This document shows, piece by piece, positions 1 through 5,288 of a DNA stretch of 5,288 bases. The stretch is from DATDYW01 sp044375695 (lineage in GTDB: Bacteria; Patescibacteriota; Minisyncoccia; Phycocordibacterales; JAACPR01), in the NCBI GenBank assembly GCA_044375695.1, contig JBILMG010000044.1, forward strand, positions 1 to 5,288, given 5' to 3'. Each line of letters begins with the position of its first letter. The first letter of the stretch is position 1. The translations under genes and the position numbers were made by a program. The notes beneath the pieces are model-generated. The model saw only the letters and a program-made list of their open reading frames with translations, was not told the origin of the DNA and did not search any database.

Positions 1-69
1 GACACAAGGTTTAGCTTTAGCGAGCTCTGCTTTGTTCCGCAACGCGCGGTTGGCCGTAAGGCTGACCTT
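1..69 (+). other. pre-16S rRNA leader with 5' arm of the processing stem
   Basis: Sequence upstream of the mature 16S. Bases 28-46 (TGCTTTGTTCCGCAACGCG) are the reverse complement of 1702-1720 with one mismatch, so the whole 16S can be closed by a long stem of the type cut by RNase III during rRNA maturation. Weaker pairing can extend outward on both sides (about 21 and 1727). A convincing -35/-10 promoter is not visible, so the promoter probably lies before base 1. Pairing is seen directly; the processing role is inferred from known pre-16S stems. Confidence 0.75.
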
Positions 70-1580
<1,511 letters not shown>

Positions 1581-1735
1581 GACTTTACGCTCTTTCGGCG
1601 CTTCGGCGCTGGATGCAGTTAACGGGTCGATCTCCTACCGCAAGGTAGGTTGAGACTATTGTCGTAGTCTCTAAATCGACATGACGCTGGGAAAGACCAG
1701 GCGCGTAGCGGAACAAAGCAAAGAACGTTAGAGAT
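1581..1735 (+). other. structured 16S trailer with 3' arm of the processing stem
   Basis: About 120 nt lie between the expected 16S 3' end and the processing stem arm (1702-1720), much more than the roughly 25 nt on the leader side. It folds into a UUCG hairpin (1597-1601 with 1606-1610), a perfect GCAA-loop hairpin CCTACC/GGTAGG (1634-1639 with 1644-1649) and a hairpin GAGACTA/TAGTCTC (1652-1658 with 1665-1671). The last two sit inside GTCGAT/ATCGAC (1626-1631 with 1675-1680). In competition with that outer stem, TTATGTC right after helix 45 (1570-1576) can pair with GACATGA (1678-1684). TCTCCT at 1631-1636 is the only anti-SD-like string in the trailer. Confidence 0.6.
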
Positions 1736-1738
1736 GGG

Positions 1739-1770
1739 AGCCCCGAGGTTAAAAGCCTCGGGGCTTTCCC
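1739..1770 (+). terminator. Rho-independent-type terminator after 16S
   Basis: A perfect 10-bp stem AGCCCCGAGG (1739-1748) and CCTCGGGGCT (1756-1765) with a 7-nt loop is followed by TTTCCCTTT. Flanking GGG and CCC could lengthen the stem. The U-tract is interrupted, so efficiency is uncertain. Placement after the processing stem suggests 16S is transcribed as its own unit. Confidence 0.75.
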
Positions 1771-1801
1771 TTTACCCCAGCTCTAAGCGGCTCCGCGGCG
1801 C

Positions 1802-1830
1802 TTTTAATGCGGCGCGAGCCGTGCTAAATT
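1802..1830 (+). promoter_or_regulatory. possible promoter for tRNA-Ile
   Basis: TGCTAAATT at 1822-1830 gives an extended -10 (TGC plus TAAATT) about 20 bases before the tRNA. A weak -35-like TTTTAA lies at 1802-1807. The same GTG(C/G)TAAA(A/C)T pattern appears before pyruvate kinase (4145-4154). The -35 match is poor, so this is a tentative call. Confidence 0.35.
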
Positions 1831-1850
1831 CGGCCGCGTCCTCGGAAAAT

Positions 1851-1923
1851 GCGCGCGTAGCTCAGTTGGTAGAGCACATCACTGATACTGATGGGGTCCC
1901 AGGTTCGAATCCTGGCGCGCGCA
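1851..1923 (+). tRNA. tRNA-Ile, anticodon GAT
   Basis: Complete cloverleaf decoding AUC/AUU. Acceptor GCGCGCG (1851-1857) pairs with CGCGCGC (1916-1922), discriminator A1923. The D-arm is GCTC-AGTTGGTA-GAGC. The anticodon arm is CATCA-CTGATAC-TGATG, with loop C-T-GAT-A-C. The variable loop is GGGTC and the T-arm is CCAGG-TTCGAAT-CCTGG. The terminal CCA is not encoded (next bases are CAA), so it must be added by the CCA-adding enzyme. tRNA-Ile(GAT) is often located in the 16S-23S spacer. Here it lies about 115 bases beyond the 16S terminator and has its own putative promoter and terminator, so it looks like a separate unit. The all-GC alternating acceptor strand is repeated downstream in the terminator. 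Confidence 0.97.
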
Positions 1924-1977
1924 CAAAAAGAAACCCCCTCCGGCTTCAAGCCGGGGGCTTTCTTTTTGTGCGCGCGC
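1924..1977 (+). terminator. tRNA-Ile terminator whose stem extends into the tRNA acceptor
   Basis: The inner hairpin is CCGGCT (1940-1945), TCA loop, AGCCGG (1949-1954), extended by CCC/GGG across a T bulge. It is followed by the U-rich CTTTCTTTTTG. The U-tract pairs with an upstream A-tract, and the match continues: GCGCGCGCACAAAAAGAAA (1915-1933) is the exact reverse complement of 1959-1977. The 5' arm therefore includes the tRNA 3' acceptor strand. The fold could act in both directions. Confidence 0.8.
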
Positions 1978-1978
1978 A

Positions 1979-2001
1979 GCATCGGTGTGGGACACCGATG
2001 C
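1979..2001. repeat. perfect 10-bp hairpin
   Basis: GCATCGGTGT (1979-1988) and ACACCGATGC (1992-2001) are exact reverse complements around a GGG triloop. There is no U-tract, so it is not an intrinsic terminator. It begins two bases after the end of the tRNA terminator stem. Confidence 0.7.
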
Positions 2002-2080
2002 GTCAGGATTCGAAGGCCGGAGCGGGGTCCCGGCCCGCGGCTCTGCCGGGCTGGGCCGCGAGGCGGGGTCGCGAACACTT

Positions 2081-2130
2081 AGCCGTTTGGCGCTCTGGCC
2101 TCAGGAAATTGAGAGAGCGCCGAAACGGCT
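2081..2130. repeat. long imperfect hairpin
   Basis: AGCCGTTTGGCGCTCT (2081-2096) pairs with 2114-2130 (AGAGCGCC, one bulged G, AAACGGCT). The loop holds a further stem CTCA/TGAG (2100-2103 with 2110-2113) around GGAAAT. A stem of 16 pairs with a single bulge is unlikely by chance in a non-coding spacer. It runs directly into the first tandem repeat unit and lacks a U-tract. Confidence 0.7.
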
Positions 2131-2250
2131 TAGTGATTCGTGACCGAATCCTGGCGCGCCAAGAAAAAACAAAATCCCTAGTAACCCGTGACCGAATCCT
2201 GGCCCGCTGAGAAAAACAAAAGGCTTAGTGACCTGTGACCCAGGTTCGAA
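2127..2250. repeat. three degenerate 47-48-nt tandem repeats resembling the tRNA 3' end
   Basis: Units begin near 2127, 2175 and 2222. Units 1 and 2 share the exact 17-mer CGTGACCGAATCCTGGC (2139-2155, 2187-2203) followed by A-rich runs. Units 1 and 3 share GGCTTAGTGA (2127-2136, 2222-2231). CGAATCCTGGCGCGC at 2145-2159 is identical to tRNA-Ile 1906-1920. CCCAGGTTCGAA at 2239-2250 is identical to tRNA-Ile 1898-1909. Unit 1 can form GATTCG-TGAC-CGAATC and unit 3 ACCTG-TGACC-CAGGT. Confidence 0.65.
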
Positions 2251-2273
2251 GCTGCTGACGCGGCTGGGTTTTT
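2239..2273 (+). terminator. weak terminator-like structure
   Basis: CCCAG (2239-2243) can pair with CTGGG (2264-2268), which is followed directly by TTTTTC. The loop is 20 nt with only a possible AGC/GCT inner stem, so the structure is weak. If real, it would end a transcript running through the repeat region before the next promoter. Confidence 0.3.
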
Positions 2274-2312
2274 CAGCGCCTCTAGCACCACCGTCCGCCC
2301 CTTCGCCAAACA

Positions 2313-2340
2313 TTGACATTTCCCAAAAAACATATAGAAT
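2313..2340 (+). promoter_or_regulatory. sigma70-type promoter for the lysozyme-like gene
   Basis: A perfect -35 TTGACA (2313-2318) lies 16 bases before TAGAAT (2335-2340), a 5/6 match to the -10 consensus, within an AT-rich stretch unlike its surroundings. Transcription would begin near 2347, about 60 bases before the ATG at 2408. This rules out in-frame starts further upstream such as 2228. Confidence 0.7.
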
Positions 2341-2407
2341 ATATCCCCGAATTAGCTTGGCGCTGGTTTTGCCCGGCTATTCCTTCAAAACCAAATACCG
2401 AAGAAAA

Positions 2408-3448
2408 ATGAAAAAGAAAAAATACGAACACGTCGTCGACGCGGAATTCCGCACGGACGACGAAGAGCCGCGGCGCCGCACCTCTGGTCGGCACGCGGGA
2501 AATACCAGGCGCAAGAGCCGGGGGAGCTGGGTCAACCTGCTTTTCCTCGCGCTTCCGTTCTGGGTACTGCGCCGGTTCTTCTCGCTCGCGAGCGGCATCG
2601 GCTCTGGCATCGGAGAAATCCTACGCTTCGTGGCCGTTCCGGTCGCAAGGTTCGCGACCATCGCGGTTGCCTTCACCGGCATGTGCCTCGGCGTGATGTA
2701 CGCCGGCGCCTACGCCATTCGCGGCGGCGTCGATCGGACACGCTCAATCGCGGATAGCTGGCACGCCTCGCTCAACAAGGGCGCGGACGCGCTGCTAGCC
2801 ATGGTGCCGTCTCACGCAAGCCACGCTCCCGATGAGGATGTCCCCAAGGCGGTTCCAATCTTGGCGAACTATCGCCCTGGTCAGACGCCGAATCTAGAAG
2901 TGCCCGCTGCTTCTGAGGGGTCATCGCCTGTTCTCGACGCCATATCTGATGTCGCCGACGGAGCCGTTAACCTCTTGCTGCCATCGCTGCGAGACTACCC
3001 CAAACCGGGCAATCTGCCCGCCATAGAGGGGGACATCCTGGAACTCGCCGGCGGACACCGCATGCAGCAGCTCATCACCAGCATCTTGCCGGCGGTCGAG
3101 CAGGTGGAGTCTTCTGGTCGCCAGGAGCTCATCGGGGATAACGGTTTGGCCTACGGCCCGCTGCAGGTTCGGCACGAGCCGTGCGAAGACCTCCGCGACC
3201 GCTTCGGCATCGAGGTAAACCCCGCTGACTGCAACGGCAACTACGAGCTCTCCGAGTACGTGGTCCGGCTGTACCTTGGCTACTGGGGCATTCAGCACGA
3301 GCTGCGTACGGGGAAAGTGGCTACGGCCAAAGACCTCTGCCGCACGTGGAACGGGGGGCCCGATCAAGGCCCGTACAAAAAGACGGACGCCTACTGGGCG
3401 CGGTGCAAGTCGCACGACGACTCGATCGCGTACCTGGCGGCAGAATGA
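2408..3448 (+). CDS. membrane-anchored lysozyme-fold / SLT-type lytic transglycosylase-like protein
   Basis: Predicted 346-aa protein likely to cleave peptidoglycan glycan strands outside the membrane. Residues 1-40 are highly charged (KKKKYEH, RRR, TRRKSR) and probably cytoplasmic. Two hydrophobic segments follow (about 41-62 and 71-104), then a Pro/Ala/Asp-rich linker to about 210. The C-terminal domain (about 215-346) has lysozyme-like features: E231/E234 in AVEQVESSG as catalytic Glu candidates (E234-S235 the better), GPLQ at 250-253 in the place of GLMQ, and WNGG at 314-317 near the end. Four cysteines (259, 275, 311, 333) could form disulfides. The ATG at 2408 is chosen because it follows the promoter and begins a typical basic N-terminus; the in-frame extension to 2228 runs into the repeats. 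No clear Shine-Dalgarno precedes it. The TGA overlaps a possible next ATG (ATGA at 3445-3448). The fold assignment is from motifs; the exact family and activity are inferred. Confidence 0.85.
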   Translation: MKKKKYEHVVDAEFRTDDEEPRRRTSGRHAGNTRRKSRGSWVNLLFLALPFWVLRRFFSLASGIGSGIGEILRFVAVPVARFATIAVAFTGMCLGVMYAGAYAIRGGVDRTRSIADSWHASLNKGADALLAMVPSHASHAPDEDVPKAVPILANYRPGQTPNLEVPAASEGSSPVLDAISDVADGAVNLLLPSLRDYPKPGNLPAIEGDILELAGGHRMQQLITSILPAVEQVESSGRQELIGDNGLAYGPLQVRHEPCEDLRDRFGIEVNPADCNGNYELSEYVVRLYLGYWGIQHELRTGKVATAKDLCRTWNGGPDQGPYKKTDAYWARCKSHDDSIAYLAAE

Positions 3449-3627
3449 AAATCCTCGCGAGAGGTCCTAATTTCGTAGAGAAATTTCCGTTTGGGCGCAC
3501 GCGCCCGGCAGAGTTTCCAAACGAAAGTGTCTCCAAAGGAAAGGAGGCGTCCCCGGCGACGGGGAATGTAGGGGCAGCGCTCGCGCTGCTCGGGACGGGA
3601 TCCGCCTTATCCACGGATAAGGCCTGA
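3445..3627 (+). CDS. possible small ORF of unknown function (60 codons)
   Basis: ATG at 3445 overlaps the stop of the preceding gene as ATGA, a layout typical of translational coupling. The frame stays open for 60 codons to TGA at 3625-3627, beginning MKILARGPNFVEKF and ending in the mildly hydrophobic GNVGAALALLGTGSALSTDKA. I do not recognise the product. Against a real gene, third positions are much less GC-biased than in pyruvate kinase, several codons less used there (AGA, GTA, GGA) occur, and the stretch is packed with near-perfect hairpins. It may simply be an open frame across a structured RNA. No strong ribosome binding site is visible. Confidence 0.25.
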   Translation: MKILARGPNFVEKFPFGRTRPAEFPNESVSKGKEASPATGNVGAALALLGTGSALSTDKA

Positions 3628-3702
3628 TCTCGAATGCCGGTCTACCCAACGGCGAAAAACAGAGCCGCTGTCCTCGTGACAGCGGCTCTCTTCTTTTATT
3701 TT
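3465..3702 (+). ncRNA. candidate structured RNA or long structured 3' UTR ending in a terminator
   Basis: Consecutive hairpins fill this interval: AATTTC/GAAATT (3469-3474, 3480-3485); CGTTTGG/CCAAACG (3488-3494, 3517-3523) around a GCGC/GCGC inner stem; CTCC/GGAG (3531-3534, 3543-3546); TCCCCG/CGGGGA with a GCGA loop (3550-3565); GCAGCG/CGCTGC with a CTCG loop (3574-3589); GCCTTATCC/GGATAAGGC (3604-3623); and finally the terminator at 3661. Such density is not expected of a coding sequence. No known RNA family was recognised. It could be an independent small RNA, a 3' UTR of the upstream gene, or a 5' regulatory leader that terminates before the next gene. No separate promoter is evident. 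Confidence 0.4.
3661..3702 (+). terminator. strong intrinsic terminator, possibly bidirectional
   Basis: A perfect 12-bp stem AGAGCCGCTGTC (3661-3672) and GACAGCGGCTCT (3678-3689) with loop CTCGT is followed by CTTCTTTTATTTT. On the other strand the stem is followed by TGTTTTTCG, so it may work in both directions. It ends the transcript of the lysozyme-like gene or of the structured interval before it. Confidence 0.9.
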
Positions 3703-3719
3703 CACCCTATGGACATGCG

Positions 3720-3741
3720 GGCAAAAAGATGTAGTTTTGCC
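3720..3741 (+). promoter_or_regulatory. hairpin directly before the start of the peptidoglycan-binding gene
   Basis: GGCAAAA (3720-3726) pairs with TTTTGCC (3735-3741) around an 8-nt loop, ending four bases before the ATG at 3746. It covers the normal ribosome binding position and the alternative TTG start at 3737. No Shine-Dalgarno is seen. A role in limiting translation is possible but untested. Confidence 0.4.
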
Positions 3742-3745
3742 GCCT

Positions 3746-4111
3746 ATGCTCTACGGAAAACAAAAAATAATCTCAATCCTGGCCGTCGTCTCCCTTCTCC
3801 TCGTTTCCGCGGCTCGCGCCGAAAAAGCGCCGCGGATTAGCGTGGCGACGCCTCCGGTGGCGGTGCCGACGTTCACGTTCAGCAGGGACCTCTGCCTCGG
3901 CAGCTCGGGCTCAGACGTTGTCGGGCTCCAGCTCTTCCTCGAGAGGAAAGGGCACATGGTCATGCCGTCCGGCGCGGCGCGCGGCTACTTCGGGGTTATC
4001 ACCCGAGCCGCGCTCGCCTCCTGGCAGCGATCCGTTGGAATCAGCCCTAGCGAGGGGTACTTCGGCCCGCTCTCTCGGGCCAAGGTAAATGCGGAGGTTC
4101 TCAAGTTCTAG
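3746..4111 (+). CDS. secreted peptidoglycan-binding protein (PG_binding_1-like domain)
   Basis: Predicted 121-aa exported protein. Residues 1-25 form a signal peptide: basic LYGKQK, hydrophobic IISILAVVSLLLVS, and an A-R-A cleavage site before EKAP. A short Pro/Val-rich linker (26-45) leads to a single peptidoglycan-binding domain of the PF01471 type (about 46-117), with SRDLCLGSSGSDVVGLQLFL, GYFGVITRAALASWQ and GYFGPLSRAKVN motifs. Single-domain secreted versions of this kind are frequent in Parcubacteria. It probably binds cell-wall glycan in the periplasm or at the surface; no catalytic domain is present. C50 is the only cysteine in the mature protein. The ATG at 3746 is preferred; a TTG at 3737 would add only MPP. 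The gene is bracketed by terminators, so it looks monocistronic, although no promoter was convincingly found between 3702 and 3746. Confidence 0.88.
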   Translation: MLYGKQKIISILAVVSLLLVSAARAEKAPRISVATPPVAVPTFTFSRDLCLGSSGSDVVGLQLFLERKGHMVMPSGAARGYFGVITRAALASWQRSVGISPSEGYFGPLSRAKVNAEVLKF

Positions 4112-4136
4112 CGCCCTACCGGGCGCTTTTCCTTTG
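4110..4136 (+). terminator. intrinsic terminator overlapping the stop codon
   Basis: AGCGCCC (4110-4116) and GGGCGCT (4121-4127) form a 7-bp GC-rich stem with a TACC loop, followed by TTTTCCTTT. The stem begins inside the TAG stop of the peptidoglycan-binding gene, a very compact arrangement. Confidence 0.85.
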
Positions 4137-4154
4137 GTGAAAGCGTGGTAAACT
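4127..4154 (+). promoter_or_regulatory. possible promoter for pyruvate kinase
   Basis: GTGGTAAACT (4145-4154) contains an extended -10 (TGG plus TAAACT, 4/6 to consensus). The closest -35 candidate is TTTTCC (4127-4132), which overlaps the preceding terminator U-tract. It would give a leader of about 40 nt. The -10 resembles the one before tRNA-Ile. An alternative AT-rich TATTCT lies at 4169-4174. Confidence 0.35.
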
Positions 4155-4187
4155 CGCGCCCGCCTTTTTATTCTATCCAGGTAACGC

Positions 4188-4192
4188 AAGGA
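4188..4192 (+). promoter_or_regulatory. Shine-Dalgarno-like AAGGA before pyruvate kinase
   Basis: AAGGA lies nine bases before the ATG at 4202 and is the only SD-like motif at a usual distance from any start in the window. It would pair with TCCTT of a canonical 16S tail, which this 16S appears to lack, so its function here is unclear. Confidence 0.45.
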
Positions 4193-4201
4193 CGAAACGC
4201 C

Positions 4202-5288
4202 ATGACCATCGCCGAGAAGAAAACAAAAATTGTCGCCACGATTGGGCCCGCCACCGAGTCGAAAGAGCAGCTCGCCAAGCTCCTCAAGCTGGGCCTGAAC
4301 GTCGTGCGCATGAACTTCTCGCACGGCGATTTCGCCGAACACCAGGCGAAGCTCGATAACGGCCGTGCCGCCTCCGAAATGGCTGGCCTGCCGATCGCCT
4401 TCCTCCAGGACCTCGCCGGCCCGAAGATTCGCATCGGCGAGTTCGCCACCGAGACCGGCCGCGTGACCCTCAAGACTGGCCAGACCTTCACCATCACGAC
4501 CGAGAACGTGAAAGGCGACGCCTCTCGCGTTTCCATCAACTACGCCAAGTTCCCGTCCGAGGTTAAGGTCGGCCACGCCGTCCTCCTCGACGACGGCAAG
4601 AAGCGCCTCGTCGTCACCAAGATCAAGGGCGAAGAGGTGACCTGCAAGGTGCTCGTCGGCGGCGAGTGCAAAGGCCGCCGCGGCGTCAACCTTCCGGACT
4701 CCGACCTCACCATTTCGGCGCTGACCCCGAAGGACAAGAAGGACGTTGAGTTCGGCATCAAGAACAACGTCGACTTCATCGCGTTCTCCTTCGTGCGCCG
4801 CCCGTCGGACGTTGTCGAGCTCCGCTCGATTCTCAACAAGCGCAAGTGCCCGGCTAAGATCATCGCCAAGATTGAGACCCCGCAGGCCATCGAGCACTTC
4901 GATGAGATCCTCGAGCTCGTCGACGGCATCATGGTGGCCCGCGGCGACCTGGCCGTGGAGATTCCGTTCGAGCGCGTGCCGCACGAGCAGAAGGAGATGA
5001 TCGCCAAGTGCCGCGCCGCCGGTAAGTTCGTCATCACCGCGACCCAGATGCTCGAGTCGATGATCAAGGCGCCGGTTCCGACCCGTGCGGAAGTTTCCGA
5101 CGTCGCGAACGCCGTGCTCGACGGCACCGACGCCGTCATGCTCTCCGAGGAAACCACCCTCGGCGATTTCCCGCTCGAGTCGGTCGAGGCCATGGCCAAG
5201 ATTGCCCGCTTCGCCGAGAGCCACCGCGAGGACTCCGTCTTCGCACACGGCTTCGAGCCGCTCCCGCTCCCGGGCGCCGAGCTCTCCG
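4202..5288 (+). CDS. pyk: pyruvate kinase, C-terminally cut by the window end
   Basis: Catalyses phosphoenolpyruvate + ADP to pyruvate + ATP, the last step of glycolysis, in the cytoplasm. 362 codons are visible of the roughly 470 usual; the C-terminal domain is beyond the window. Seen in order: KTKIVATIGPA (7-17); VVRMNFSHG (34-42) with the active-site Arg36; DLAGPKIRIG (70-79); the B domain (about 80-165) with LLDDG and GVNLP; FIAFSFVRR (192-200); AKIET (222-226) with catalytic Lys223 and metal ligand Glu225; MVARGDLAVE (244-253) with metal ligand Asp249; ATQMLESM (280-287); and PTRAEVSDVANAVLDGTDAVMLSEET (293-318). Lys75 stands where K+-dependent enzymes have Glu (GPEIR), which in known enzymes goes with K+-independence. 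Codons are strongly C/G-ending. The start is supported by the SD-like AAGGA and by alignment of the N-terminus. A long minus-strand frame antisense to it is an artefact of this codon bias. Confidence 0.97.
   Translation, partial: MTIAEKKTKIVATIGPATESKEQLAKLLKLGLNVVRMNFSHGDFAEHQAKLDNGRAASEMAGLPIAFLQDLAGPKIRIGEFATETGRVTLKTGQTFTITTENVKGDASRVSINYAKFPSEVKVGHAVLLDDGKKRLVVTKIKGEEVTCKVLVGGECKGRRGVNLPDSDLTISALTPKDKKDVEFGIKNNVDFIAFSFVRRPSDVVELRSILNKRKCPAKIIAKIETPQAIEHFDEILELVDGIMVARGDLAVEIPFERVPHEQKEMIAKCRAAGKFVITATQMLESMIKAPVPTRAEVSDVANAVLDGTDAVMLSEETTLGDFPLESVEAMAKIARFAESHREDSVFAHGFEPLPLPGAELS

Larger units (their letters stand above)
1978..2312. other. non-coding interval with hairpins and short repeats
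   Basis: About 335 bases with no credible gene. The long open frame crossing it also runs through the tRNA and the terminators. It contains a perfect hairpin (1979-2001), a GC-rich stem CCCGGC/GCCGGG (2029-2034 with 2045-2050), a 50-nt hairpin (2081-2130), three 47-48-nt repeats (2127-2250) and a weak terminator-like structure (2239-2273). It may be an unrecognised RNA, an integration scar, or both. I looked for tmRNA, RNase P, SRP and 5S signatures and recognised none. Confidence 0.5.

Noticed and set aside
1..69. rrn boxA antitermination site or promoter in the leader
   Set aside because: CTCTGCTTTGTTC only loosely resembles boxA and is better explained as the processing stem arm; no -10/-35 pair stands out.
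2088..2160. Degenerate second tRNA ending at CGAATCCTGGCGCGCC
   Set aside because: No D-arm, anticodon arm or TTCGAAT loop can be built upstream; the 5' part forms its own hairpin (2081-2130).
1734..2210. 158-codon + strand open frame
   Set aside because: It runs through the 16S terminator, tRNA-Ile and the tRNA terminator. The repeated RDRILAR in its translation simply reflects the DNA repeat at 2139-2206.
2127..2250. CRISPR array
   Set aside because: Only three degenerate units with no unique spacers between them; the repeated part extends through nearly the whole period and matches the tRNA, and there are no cas genes.
2228..2407. N-terminal extension of the lysozyme-like protein to an upstream start at 2228
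   Set aside because: It would begin inside the repeats and cross the TTGACA/TAGAAT promoter, whose expected start is near 2347. The ATG at 2408 gives a normal N-terminus.
1978..3702. RNase P RNA, tmRNA, SRP RNA or 5S rRNA in the two structured spacers
   Set aside because: I looked for signature motifs (GAGGAAAGTCC, a tRNA-like GGATTCGAC start, the GGTCAGG...GGAAG...AGCAG SRP apex, conserved 5S blocks) and found none.
3911..5248. 445-codon open frame on the minus strand
   Set aside because: It lies antisense to pyruvate kinase and part of the peptidoglycan-binding gene; its composition (L, D, E, G, A, H, R rich) mirrors their GC-ending codons. The + strand carries unmistakable pyruvate kinase motifs.

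Overview
The window most likely comes from a member of the Candidate Phyla Radiation (Patescibacteria), probably Parcubacteria. Two things point there. The 16S rRNA carries typical CPR changes: GCAGCAGCGG in the 530 loop, GGAATAGACGG at the 920 region and TACTCACCGCCCG at the 1396 region. The small secreted peptidoglycan-binding protein (SRDLCLGSSGSDVVGLQ ... GYFGVITRAALASWQ ... GYFGPLSRA) is of a form common in that group. Protein genes are GC-rich at third codon positions. The assignment rests on recognition, not on a search.

Layout, all on the + strand: 1-69 is the pre-16S leader; about 70-1580 is a full-length 16S rRNA without an intron; about 1581-1735 is a structured trailer; 1739-1770 is a terminator. 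The leader (28-46) and trailer (1702-1720) form a processing stem, so 16S appears to be matured and terminated alone, with no 23S or 5S downstream in the window. Next come tRNA-Ile(GAT) at 1851-1923 with an unusual terminator that reuses its acceptor strand, then about 330 bases of hairpins and 47-48-nt repeats resembling the tRNA 3' end. A good sigma70-type promoter (2313-2340) precedes a membrane-anchored lysozyme/SLT-fold protein (2408-3448). This is followed by a hairpin-rich interval (about 3465-3702), either a structured RNA or a 60-codon ORF, ending in a strong terminator. A secreted peptidoglycan-binding protein (3746-4111) with its own terminator follows, and then pyruvate kinase (4202 to the window end, C-terminus cut off).

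The two wall proteins suggest local peptidoglycan cleavage and binding; pyruvate kinase is a separate glycolytic unit with its own promoter and terminator boundary.

The most notable signal is the 16S 3' end. Helix 45 is intact with a GGAA loop, but the tail after it reads GATTATGTCAAGT where bacteria normally have GATCACCTCCTT, so the canonical anti-Shine-Dalgarno is absent. Other points of interest are the tRNA-end repeats, the tRNA/terminator overlap and the multi-hairpin region before 3702.
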